NCBI GenBank assembly: GCA_949840935.1 | Contig: CATKXX010000005.1 | Coordinates: forward strand, 1-64,000 | DNA from: an uncultured Acetatifactor sp. | Lineage (GTDB): Bacteria > Bacillota > Clostridia > Lachnospirales > Lachnospiraceae | DNA: 64,000 nt | Direction: 5' to 3' | In this document: piece after piece, positions 33,684 through 41,460 of the stretch | Numbering within the stretch: position 1 is the first letter of the stretch | Layout: each line of letters starts with the position of its first letter | The notes under the pieces: model-generated | The model's input: the letters and a program-made list of their open reading frames with translations, nothing else | What the model was told of the DNA's origin: nothing | Database searches by the model: none | Translations under genes and position numbers: made by a program

Positions 33684-33861
33684 GATTCCGCCCCTTCCCC
33701 TGTAGTACAGACAATCGCTATCTCAGAGACCTGCTCAGCTGGCATCTTTCAAATATTTTTTGCCGCTTCTTCTGTCAGGTCAAACTTCTCACAGATTTGT
33801 TTCATGATAACTTCACTCGATATTTGCACTCTGAACCAATTCCTGTGGAAAGAAGGCAATC

Positions 33862-34710
33862 TCATTCCGCAATCTTTTGCAAAATACGGTTTATCCTTTC
33901 CGTGCAATCCGCTATCCTGGACTCCGGTTTACGCCACGAGTCGGATAAAGGGAAATATACCCCATCCTTCGCGCCTGCGCCCAGATCCCAGCTCCCGCAC
34001 TCGTCCTGATTGGAGACAAGCCACTCCACGACAAAGCCCAGTTTTTCCCGGGCCTGCCGATAACCGTACAGGGTTTCCACTGCCGCCAGATAGCGGCTTG
34101 TATTTTTGGACGCAAATGTTTCGGGCAATTCACTGAGACATTTCTCATAAATATAATAAATGCCTCCCTGTCTTGTAAGGTAGTAATCCAGCAACAGCCC
34201 CTCTGTCCCGGGGGATAAAACTCCCTGTAACAAAACCGCATGATAAAACATTCCAAAGCCGGTCTCAAACGCGCTTTTGGGTTTTCTGCCAAACTGCAGC
34301 GCAAACGCTTCCCTGTCGGCCTCTATATTGTACTGCCCGCCGGAAAATGCCTTTTCGGCAATAAATGCCCATTGCTTCGCCACAGCAAGGGCAATTTCGT
34401 TTTCCGGGTCAAAGAGCCTGATCCAGGCGGAAAGCATCAGTTTTTCAAACAAAGGCCAATCATGTGTTTTTTCAGAATAATCATCAATCTTCTTCCGGCC
34501 GCTGACACACAGGCACATCCGTTCCAAAGCGGCGCGGATTGGTTCGTCTTCCTTCGTAAACCCTAAAATCCGCAGCCTCCGTATGGCCTGCTCTGTCGTA
34601 ATCGCTTTATTACCCACAGGCCGGCTCAATGTGTGGAAATTCCCCCACAAGCCCTCCTCATTTCTACAGTCAAGAATCTGTTTCGCCCATTTACCGTTTT
34701 TATGAGTCAT
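33862..34710 (-). CDS. Prenyltransferase-like alpha/alpha toroid protein, unknown function
   Basis: About 282 residues from the ATG at MTHKNG (AGGAG 11 bases upstream). It is all-helical, with repeats of the sort ILDCRNEEGLWGNFH, WLVSNQDECGSWDLGAG, spaced like the squalene-cyclase/prenyltransferase toroid (QW-like QDECGSWD). KLMLSAWIRLFDPEN and FETGFGMFYHAVLLQ fill the middle. No catalytic motif was seen. It overlaps the start of the gap after the phosphatase gene and probably shares its transcript. Confidence 0.5.
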   Translation of the reverse strand: MTHKNGKWAKQILDCRNEEGLWGNFHTLSRPVGNKAITTEQAIRRLRILGFTKEDEPIRAALERMCLCVSGRKKIDDYSEKTHDWPLFEKLMLSAWIRLFDPENEIALAVAKQWAFIAEKAFSGGQYNIEADREAFALQFGRKPKSAFETGFGMFYHAVLLQGVLSPGTEGLLLDYYLTRQGGIYYIYEKCLSELPETFASKNTSRYLAAVETLYGYRQAREKLGFVVEWLVSNQDECGSWDLGAGAKDGVYFPLSDSWRKPESRIADCTERINRILQKIAE

Positions 34711-34729
34711 GTCAGTATCTTTCTCCTGA

Positions 34730-35350
34730 TTATACCGATTTCGGATACAGCTTCTTTCGTATCTCCTGCAAATCGTTCCTTTCAAACTTTATTGCCTGCG
34801 CATTTTCAACGCTTATAGCCATATAAGATGTCCCAAAATCAAGGCCCTCTTTCAATGTCAACAGCGACATTATCACTGTGCCGTGGGTCAAAACAAGAAC
34901 ATCCCTGCCCGAGTCGATATCTTCCTTCGCTTCTTCCATGATCCGTTCAAGTGCTGCAAACAGCCTTTCAAGCAAATCCTGATAGGATTCTCCGCCGGGC
35001 GCTTTGTGATAACGTTTATCGGATTCCCACTTTTCCAATTCTTCAGGATACAGGGCTCCAATTTCATCCCAGGTATGCCCTTCAAATACTCCAAAATTCA
35101 TTTCTTCCAGACCGGAGATTACCTTCACCGACACATGATACCTTGAACCGGCTATCCCGGCTGTTTCCAACGCCCTTTTCTGGCTGCTGCTGTAAATCCG
35201 GCAGAGATCCACCTTCTCCCTTTCCAGATTCCCACACAGAATCTCCGCCTGCTCTTTCCCTTTCACATTCAGGGGAATATCCGTTGTACCCTGTACCCGT
35301 CTCTCTCTATTCCAGTCCGTTTCCCCATGCCTCGCCAGCAAAATACTCAT
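34730..35350 (-). CDS. Histidine phosphatase superfamily (phosphoglycerate-mutase-like) protein
   Basis: About 206 residues. The catalytic LLARHGETDWN with its nucleophilic His starts at residue 4, Arg and Glu partners follow in SSSQKRALETA and EEMNFGVFEGHTWDEI, and VLVLTHGTVI carries the second active-site His. It is the size and pattern of broad-specificity phosphatases of the CobC/PhoE group; the substrate is not evident. I favour the second ATG (MSILLA) for spacing from AGGGGCAGGG. Confidence 0.88.
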   Translation of the reverse strand: MSILLARHGETDWNRERRVQGTTDIPLNVKGKEQAEILCGNLEREKVDLCRIYSSSQKRALETAGIAGSRYHVSVKVISGLEEMNFGVFEGHTWDEIGALYPEELEKWESDKRYHKAPGGESYQDLLERLFAALERIMEEAKEDIDSGRDVLVLTHGTVIMSLLTLKEGLDFGTSYMAISVENAQAIKFERNDLQEIRKKLYPKSV

Positions 35351-35409
35351 TTTATCCCTGCCCCTCATGATTCCGTTCCACAGAATCTCAAGCCTGTGCG
35401 GAAAATGTT

Positions 35410-35973
35410 TTAATTCAGGACTTCCATCACATTTTCAAATTTTTCCCGATAGTAGTCCGCACTGTCTGCCGATAATTTACGAAAGCTTCTCATCAATTTG
35501 TTTTTTACAAACTCCCTGCCTTCCTCCATACCCATCCTCTTTTCCACAAACGCGAGATAGAGCAGTCCAGGCACATTGTCGAAATGCGAGATTGCGTCCG
35601 CGTCCGCCACGCACAATTCTTCCATACTGCGTCTTTCACAGTGGACGCTGCCCCTGTGATTTTTTATGCACTCCTGCACCAGGGCAGTTTTCTTATCATC
35701 ATAGTTATATTCTTTCAAAATTTCGCGGGCCATTTCCGCCCCATAAATATGGTGCTGTTCATATAAGCTGTAATCCGTGACTGAAGCGATATCGTGCAGC
35801 CAGGCCGCGATCATGGTCACTTCCCTGTCCGCCCCGTATTTTTCTGCAAGGATTTCCGCATTTTTCACCACAGCTTCAATATGATAGTAGCATCCCATCC
35901 CAAATTTGTTTGTTTCCTTCAGGCATCTGCCATATACTTCCTTTTGCAGCCCTTCTAAAATGTCTTCCCGCAT
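35410..35973 (-). CDS. HD-domain phosphohydrolase
   Basis: 187 residues. Metal ligands of the HD superfamily are in place: YYHIEAVVKNAEILAEKYG (first His), TMIAAWLHDIASVTDY (the HD pair) and, after CIKNHRGSVH, VADADAISHFDNVPGL (distal Asp). The compact size fits nucleotide or phosphate-ester hydrolases such as YedJ-like proteins. It lies 59 bp upstream of the histidine phosphatase on the same strand, so a nucleotide- or phosphate-scavenging unit is possible but unproven. Confidence 0.85.
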   Translation of the reverse strand: MREDILEGLQKEVYGRCLKETNKFGMGCYYHIEAVVKNAEILAEKYGADREVTMIAAWLHDIASVTDYSLYEQHHIYGAEMAREILKEYNYDDKKTALVQECIKNHRGSVHCERRSMEELCVADADAISHFDNVPGLLYLAFVEKRMGMEEGREFVKNKLMRSFRKLSADSADYYREKFENVMEVLN

Positions 35974-36086
35974 ATTTTCACTTACTCCGCTGTCAGGATC
36001 TTATCAAAGCCAATCCTGCAATGTCCATAACCGTACCTGCATGCTGCCTCCGGCAAAAGAGCCTTCTCGATAAAAGCACATGTTTC

Positions 36087-37463
36087 TCATACCTTGTCAG
36101 AGCCTTGCTTTCTGCCATACCCGGTAATCACCGATACTGCCAGTATCACCAGCATACAGAGGGAATAAAAATTCACAAAGGGAATCGCCCCGGGTGCCAC
36201 TGCAAATCCCTCCCCAAACTGGGCGGACTGCTGGGCAGGAATCACACAGTGCACCGTCCAGGGCGCCAGGAAGCAGAACACGCATCCGGTACAATCCAGC
36301 AGGTTCGCGCGGCGGTACCGGTTTACACCCGCCTTTTCCCCAATCTCATTTACAAGGTCGCCCAGCGCCACGATTGCGACGGAAATGACCCCCGTCACCA
36401 TGCTGAGTATTCCGGCAGATAACACAATAGCGGTCTCCGCACTGCGCTCGCTTTTTGCAAAACGGGCCAGAAACACTCCCACATCCTCAAACAGGCCGCT
36501 GCGCTCCACCACCCCAAGCAGGGCAAACACCGCGATCAGCATGGCCACCGTGCCCGCCGTCCCCGTAATAGCTTCTATGATAACCCCGGACACGGCAAAG
36601 CCGCCGGGAAAGGAAATCAGTCCCTCCAACGTATATATGCCAAAGAGCAGCCCCACGACAATCCCCGCCAGAATCCCCCAGGACAGGGCAGTGATCAGGT
36701 GCTTCCGCATCAGACAAAGCAGGATGATCACCGCAGGCACCGCCAGCATGACCAGGCTGGCCGGATTTGCCGCGCCCTCCGCCGCCGGGACTGCCGCGCC
36801 GCCGTCCATGGTTTTGGAAAACAGCAGAAACAGAACCAACGCTCCCGCCGCCGCAGGCAGGCTGTAACGCATCCTGGTCTTTACCACAATTCCCAAATCT
36901 GCATGCTGGGTGGCGGAGGAAGCGATAGTGGTGTCCGAGATAGGCCCCAGGTTATCCCCAAACGCCGCTCCCGACACAATGGCCCCGATCATAAATTCCG
37001 GGGCCGCCCCCGTCATCACGCCCACCGGGAACAAGATTGGGATCACCACAAAATAAGTCCCCACCGATGTCCCCGTGGCAAACGCCAACAGGCAGGTGAT
37101 GAGAAAGGAGGCCGCCACAAAGAGCTTACCGGTAAAGCCTGCGGCCACCACATATGCCGCAATAGTCTGCACCGCCCCGCTTGCCGAAATCAGCTTACCT
37201 GAGACTGCCGCCAGCATCACCGCCATCACGATCACACCAAACATGGGCTTGCTCAGACCATAGACCAGAGCTTCCCCATAGGCCTTTTCATCCTTTACAA
37301 AAAGGACTCCCGTCACCAGCGCCGCGAAAAAAGCCAGCACATATCCGTTTACATTGGACTGGCTGAACGCCGCCCACAGGATCATGGCCGCCGCGACAAT
37401 GAGCGGCGCCAGCTTTCCAAGCTTTCCAAAACGGAATTCAATCCTTTGTCCCTTCTGTTCCAT
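36087..37463 (-). CDS. Na+/H+ antiporter NhaC family transporter
   Basis: 458 residues with about 12 membrane helices. Characteristic are ATGTSVGTYFVVIPILFPVG and IVSGAAFGDNLGPISDTTIASSATQHAD, the loop that gives this family its signature, and VTGVISVAIVALGDLVNEIG near the C-terminus. Members exchange Na+ for H+ or carry small carboxylates and amines with sodium. It is monocistronic: the next gene upstream ends 39 bp away but has its own frame and ribosome site. Confidence 0.88.
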   Translation of the reverse strand: MEQKGQRIEFRFGKLGKLAPLIVAAAMILWAAFSQSNVNGYVLAFFAALVTGVLFVKDEKAYGEALVYGLSKPMFGVIVMAVMLAAVSGKLISASGAVQTIAAYVVAAGFTGKLFVAASFLITCLLAFATGTSVGTYFVVIPILFPVGVMTGAAPEFMIGAIVSGAAFGDNLGPISDTTIASSATQHADLGIVVKTRMRYSLPAAAGALVLFLLFSKTMDGGAAVPAAEGAANPASLVMLAVPAVIILLCLMRKHLITALSWGILAGIVVGLLFGIYTLEGLISFPGGFAVSGVIIEAITGTAGTVAMLIAVFALLGVVERSGLFEDVGVFLARFAKSERSAETAIVLSAGILSMVTGVISVAIVALGDLVNEIGEKAGVNRYRRANLLDCTGCVFCFLAPWTVHCVIPAQQSAQFGEGFAVAPGAIPFVNFYSLCMLVILAVSVITGYGRKQGSDKV

Positions 37464-37502
37464 TCCTTCTCTCCTCTTTCATCGGAAATGCCCGATCTCT
37501 CT

Positions 37503-38171
37503 TTACAGACAAAAGTGCTCTGCCAAAGCCGACAGCATTTCTTCCCGGGTATCATTGTCAAAATCTGACCGGGTATAGGTAAAAAAGCCTGTATGCGCCC
37601 AGTCAGTCTCCAATGCAGGATGATACAATGCCCAGGAATTGAAATTCCGCAGTGTGGCTTCCGGATCCGGACAAAGCTGAATCTGCTCCATTATAAACTT
37701 TTTGTCCGAATCTTCCCGGTCAAAAAAACGCGTCGCATGAATATCCGGCGGATCACAGAGTAAAATAGCAACACGATTATAAGATGATATCTCCTTTAAC
37801 ACATCCGGAGGAATGTTGGTATCCACGATGACCTTTTTCCCGTTTGCCGCCAGCCTGATCAACTCCAAAATTTCAATTTCCATACATTCCATGGAAACCT
37901 GGTTCATCCAATTCCAATGCTCCTCCGGAGTCATATTGAGCCATTCCTGCCAGCCGCTCATAGTGTCAAAATAGCACAGCCCGGGCTGCTTCCACCGTGA
38001 GAGCTTCTCCTTTGGAAAAACATCATGGTAATTTTCCCCACAGTGAATCATATCATACCGCTCCGCCAGCATCCTGACCATTGTGGATTTCCCCGCATAG
38101 CTGTGTCCGTTTATAAAGTAAACATTTTGCAGATAATGCCGAATCAGATTATCGCTTAACTGTATTTTCAT
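37503..38171 (-). CDS. P-loop kinase-like protein
   Basis: 222 residues with a Walker A at the N-terminus (FINGHSYAGKSTMVRMLAERY) and a Walker-B-like strand KKVIVDTNIPPDVL. The layout matches AAA_33/shikimate-kinase-like small-molecule kinases. DPPDIHATRFFDRED resembles a lid with arginine. The phosphoryl acceptor is unknown. It runs towards the NhaC gene. Confidence 0.75.
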   Translation of the reverse strand: MKIQLSDNLIRHYLQNVYFINGHSYAGKSTMVRMLAERYDMIHCGENYHDVFPKEKLSRWKQPGLCYFDTMSGWQEWLNMTPEEHWNWMNQVSMECMEIEILELIRLAANGKKVIVDTNIPPDVLKEISSYNRVAILLCDPPDIHATRFFDREDSDKKFIMEQIQLCPDPEATLRNFNSWALYHPALETDWAHTGFFTYTRSDFDNDTREEMLSALAEHFCL

Positions 38172-38471
38172 TATTAACCTCTTTTCTGCGCTGTTCGGAT
38201 ATTCTTTGTTTTGGTTTATGCTTCTTACTGCATTTTATCATACTTCACATCGATAAGCCATCCTGTTTTTTGAATCCCGGTTACATAGCTCGACCAAATA
38301 TCCGTGATTCTTTCCATTTCATCGTCATCTTATTTTATATAATCATTCAATTCATTCTTATGTCCCAGGTAAACTGCCTGATAGTTTCTATTCCTCCTGC
38401 CGAAAATTCCCACTGCTTCCTCCAAAAACTTTGTTCAACTCCCATTTTCTGCATAAGAATCGCCCACGGAA
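38172..38471. other. Intergenic region, nothing recognised
   Basis: About 300 bp between the kinase-like gene and the phosphoesterase stop. It is AT-rich with only small ORFs lacking ribosome sites. It should contain the promoter of the kinase-like gene, but I see no convincing -35/-10 pair. Confidence 0.4.
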
Positions 38472-39416
38472 TCATAACACAAGTTGTTCCCACATTTCAT
38501 ATGCCTTTTCCCAGGTAGAAACCGAAAAAGGCCGCCGCATATCTCCTGTCCGTGCAGCATATTCTTCTGCAAATCTTAAAAAGAAAAATAGATGTTCTCT
38601 CCTTGTTTTCAATTCCCTGGCAATCACTTTGCTCCAGACATTTGCCTGGGCATATTGATCACTTTGCCGCAGATTTTCAATGTATTCATCTACATCAAAC
38701 GGAACACGTCTTTCCTCTACAACGATATTATTCCTATCCGAAAAGTCAAGAACGGTATAAGGAATGCCCGCATCTATACAGTCCAAAGGCAATCCGCAGG
38801 AACCGGGATTGATCAAAATTTTTTTGCCGTCATCTGTTCTATAATTCCATTGAATATGTGAGTGGCCAAAAATGTATATCCCATTTTCCAATTCACCCAA
38901 AATCCCTTGAAACTGCTGATTCTCATCGAGGTACCTATAGATATCAGCATGAAAGATTTCCTGTGTGATCTTTTTGTCCTTATACCTCACGGCAACCTTC
39001 GCAGTCGTCCATTCCCTGTGTTCACAATCCGCAATAAACGCCTCGGATGAATGCGCTATATGCAATGTGATACCGCGAAATACAAGCTTCATCTGTTCCG
39101 GTAATGACAGTAAATAATTCATATTTTCAGGGCTCATTTTCCGATAGCAATAATAAGAGATCTGCATCTGCCCGTCAGTCCAGGTGCTCTGGTCTTTACC
39201 GACCAGTCTTTCCAGATAACTTTCTTCATTCCCACGTATACTGTATTTTTTATTCAGATTTCTGATTCTGGAGATACACTGATCCGGATACGGATTACTA
39301 AGGCAGTAATCGCCGGCAAAAATATAATTGTCAATATTGTTTTTTTCAACATCTGCAATTATGGCATTTAATGCCGGTAGATTACCATGTATATCCGAAA
39401 CAATTGCAAATTTCAT
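38472..39416 (-). CDS. Calcineurin-like metallophosphoesterase
   Basis: About 314 residues from the ATG at MKFAIVSD, with AGGAG before it. All metallophosphoesterase motifs are present: SDIHGNLPALNAI, FAGDYCLSNPYP, IRGNEESY, ITLHIAHSSEA, IFGHSHIQWNY. The family covers phosphodiesterases and phosphatases of the YfcE/ApaH group. The last 80 residues (YIENLRQSDQYAQANVW onward) are a helical add-on. It begins 9 bp after the GNAT gene, so the two share a transcript. Confidence 0.88.
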   Translation of the reverse strand: MKFAIVSDIHGNLPALNAIIADVEKNNIDNYIFAGDYCLSNPYPDQCISRIRNLNKKYSIRGNEESYLERLVGKDQSTWTDGQMQISYYCYRKMSPENMNYLLSLPEQMKLVFRGITLHIAHSSEAFIADCEHREWTTAKVAVRYKDKKITQEIFHADIYRYLDENQQFQGILGELENGIYIFGHSHIQWNYRTDDGKKILINPGSCGLPLDCIDAGIPYTVLDFSDRNNIVVEERRVPFDVDEYIENLRQSDQYAQANVWSKVIARELKTRREHLFFFLRFAEEYAARTGDMRRPFSVSTWEKAYEMWEQLVL

Positions 39417-39424
39417 AAAACTCC

Positions 39425-39928
39425 TCATTTCTGCGGCAGACATCTGTTTTCCTGCCTGTCAATGGACATGATGTAAATCTGGCATGGATTCTGCGCATCC
39501 CACAAGGTTGGAAAAACCTCTAATTCCTGAAACCCAAGCGAGCGATAGAATCTGTTAGTGTCATCATAAATATCGTATCTGCCCATCTGGACGGTCTTTA
39601 CCTGCATGAAAGAATATCCCATCTCCCTGGCTTTTTCCCTTGCCTCTTCAAAGAGCTTTCGGCCAATGCCCTGTCTGTGATATTCCTTCAGCACGCCCAT
39701 TACTGCCATTTCAACAGTATGCCGGCCGGTTTCTTTCAGATAAAGGAATCCCACAGGCTTATCATCATCAAATGCGCAGAAGAAGGGCTTCCCGCTGCTG
39801 TCTGAAATGTATTCCTCTACGGCTTCCGGAATGCCGAACCAATCCGGAAGCTGTTCCAAGATACACTTTGTAATGTTCTCTTTCATTTCATCGCAGTTAA
39901 TATGCTTTATTAACACAATATCCTCCAT
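39425..39928 (-). CDS. GNAT-family N-acetyltransferase
   Basis: 167 residues. AVMGVLKEYHRQGIGRKLFEEARE carries the RQGIGRK acetyl-CoA loop, MQVKTVQMGRY and TNRFYRSLGFQELEVFP the final strands. The C-terminal CQIYIMSID is usual for this subgroup of proteins annotated as GNAT with preference for small amines. It is upstream of, and nearly contiguous with, the metallophosphoesterase. Confidence 0.85.
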   Translation of the reverse strand: MEDIVLIKHINCDEMKENITKCILEQLPDWFGIPEAVEEYISDSSGKPFFCAFDDDKPVGFLYLKETGRHTVEMAVMGVLKEYHRQGIGRKLFEEAREKAREMGYSFMQVKTVQMGRYDIYDDTNRFYRSLGFQELEVFPTLWDAQNPCQIYIMSIDRQENRCLPQK

Positions 39929-39998
39929 CCTTTTCTTTTACATAGTTGCCCATGCCCCAGCATTGCCATTCTGTCCCTTGCACATCCTCTCCTGGCGA

Positions 39999-40058
39999 AG
40001 ACCTGTCTGGCGTCTTTCCTGCACAGCGGAGACCTGTCTGGCGTCTTTCCTGCACAGC
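39999..40058. repeat. Two 31-bp direct repeats
   Basis: AGACCTGTCTGGCGTCTTTC and the next nine bases occur at 39999 and again at 40030, identical throughout. They lie in the gap between the XRE regulator stop and the GNAT start, with no ORF of substance. Confidence 0.8.
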
Positions 40059-40131
40059 CAGATCTCCTCTGTACAGTTACCACATAAGCTTTCTTGGCTG
40101 CAGAAGGCATACCCTCGGTTTTATCTTCCGT

Positions 40132-40737
40132 CTATTTCGTCAAAACCTTCCTGCAATACTTATAAGCCCCGCACTCCGGGCATTTCAGCTTACGCTTCAT
40201 GATGGTATGGGGCCCCATGATGTAATCCTTCATCTCAGGAACAAAACGCTTTTTACAATCGGGACATTCATACGCCCCCGCCTCCCTGTCCAGTATGCAG
40301 GCAATGACGATGCCCGACACGATCACAACAGAACCAATGGCGATCAGCGTTACCCGAATCCAGGTATCCATCTGTATCGCACCCGAAATAACAAACAAAG
40401 GCGTTGCGGCTATGATAACAAGCATTGCAACCGCTGCCGACATTATGATTTTTTTCCTGCTCTCCTGCGCTTCTTTTACCAAATTCACCATATTCTCCTC
40501 CGCTTTCCTACAATAATCTTCCTCAGAAACCCTTTCCCCGGACAAAAGTTCGTTTACAGTGATGTCAAGCTCACTGCACAGCGGCAAAAGCAATGATACC
40601 TCCGGGAAACCGTTTCCGCGTTCCCATTTTGAGACTGTCTTGTCGCTTATGCCCAATTTTTCAGAAAGCTGTTTTTGCGTATATCCTTTTTGCTTTCTTT
40701 CCTTTGCAATGAACTGTCCAATTAAAATCTGATCCAT
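40132..40737 (-). CDS. XRE-family regulator with membrane helices and zinc ribbon
   Basis: About 201 residues from the ATG at MDQILIGQ (GGAGGAG upstream). The HTH is at residues 8-60: KERKQKGYTQKQLSEKLG and ISDKTVSKWERGNGFPEVS. Two membrane helices (IIMSAAVAMLVIIAATPLFVI and VTLIAIGSVVIVSGIVIACIL) follow, and the C-terminus has two CxxC knuckles (YECPDCKKRF, LKCPECGAYKYC). Such membrane-tethered XRE proteins are common in Clostridia. The target is unknown. Confidence 0.85.
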   Translation of the reverse strand: MDQILIGQFIAKERKQKGYTQKQLSEKLGISDKTVSKWERGNGFPEVSLLLPLCSELDITVNELLSGERVSEEDYCRKAEENMVNLVKEAQESRKKIIMSAAVAMLVIIAATPLFVISGAIQMDTWIRVTLIAIGSVVIVSGIVIACILDREAGAYECPDCKKRFVPEMKDYIMGPHTIMKRKLKCPECGAYKYCRKVLTK

Positions 40738-40827
40738 CCGGCTCTCCTCCTTTCTGAGTTGATTATCCCCCGGCGTCATTTTTTTTCACACCCACGGGGC
40801 GTAGAGAACGGTGAATTTATCGGGATT

Positions 40828-41460
40828 CTACGATTCGTAGACTTGCCCGGCCCGAATGCCTATGTCTTGCATATAGTGCCGAAGCTCCTTTACGTCGCCA
40901 TAATACACGCAGCCCGTCATACCCTGGTTCCGCGCCGCCTCCACATTGGCCGGTGAATCGTCCACGAAAAAGCACTCTCCGGGATTCAGTGAAAAAGTAC
41001 GGAAAAAGTCCAGATATGCCTCCGGTTCCGGCTTCAGCAGCCCATGCTCGCAGGAGATCCAGATTCCCTTCATATACCGGATCGATCCGATAGATTGGCT
41101 GAATACCCGGAAACGATGCGAAGTATTGGACATCAGATACAGGTCATATCCGCTCCGTGACAGCTCCTCCACCAGTTTTTCCATCGGCGGGTTGGGCGGC
41201 TGCACCATGCGGTACTCTGCAATAAACCGCCTCACCGTGTCATGCAGGTGTCCCGGCATCCTTCTGCATATGGAAGCCGCCGCTTCTTCGTCCGTCATCG
41301 TCCCTCTGTCCATCCGCAGCCACTCCACGGATGCGCAGAGGTGGTTCCTGATCCATTTGAAGTCCTCCTCATTATCTACATATCCGCGGATATACTCGTC
41401 GGCATTGTATATTGTGAGCACATTTCCCATATCAAAAACGATATTTTTAATCACTGCCAT
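40828..41460 (-). CDS. HAD-superfamily hydrolase
   Basis: 210 residues from the ATG at MAVIKNI, with GGAGAGGA upstream and a 14-nt overlap with the Hsp70 gene. HAD motifs: IVFDMGNVL (nucleophile Asp and acid; the second Asp of the usual DxD is Gly-Asn as in many beta-phosphoglucomutase-like members), YLMSNTS, KPEPEAY and FFVDDSPANVEAA. The 88-codon basic extension in the tracked ORF is the repeat tail of the Hsp70 gene read in another frame. A phosphatase of unknown substrate, coupled to the chaperone. Confidence 0.85.
   Translation of the reverse strand: MAVIKNIVFDMGNVLTIYNADEYIRGYVDNEEDFKWIRNHLCASVEWLRMDRGTMTDEEAAASICRRMPGHLHDTVRRFIAEYRMVQPPNPPMEKLVEELSRSGYDLYLMSNTSHRFRVFSQSIGSIRYMKGIWISCEHGLLKPEPEAYLDFFRTFSLNPGECFFVDDSPANVEAARNQGMTGCVYYGDVKELRHYMQDIGIRAGQVYES

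Noticed and set aside
33720-33802. Minus-strand mini-ORF MKQICEKFDLTEEAAKNI
   Set aside because: Resembles a fragment of a longer helical protein but has no ribosome site and stops after 18 codons; at most a relic.
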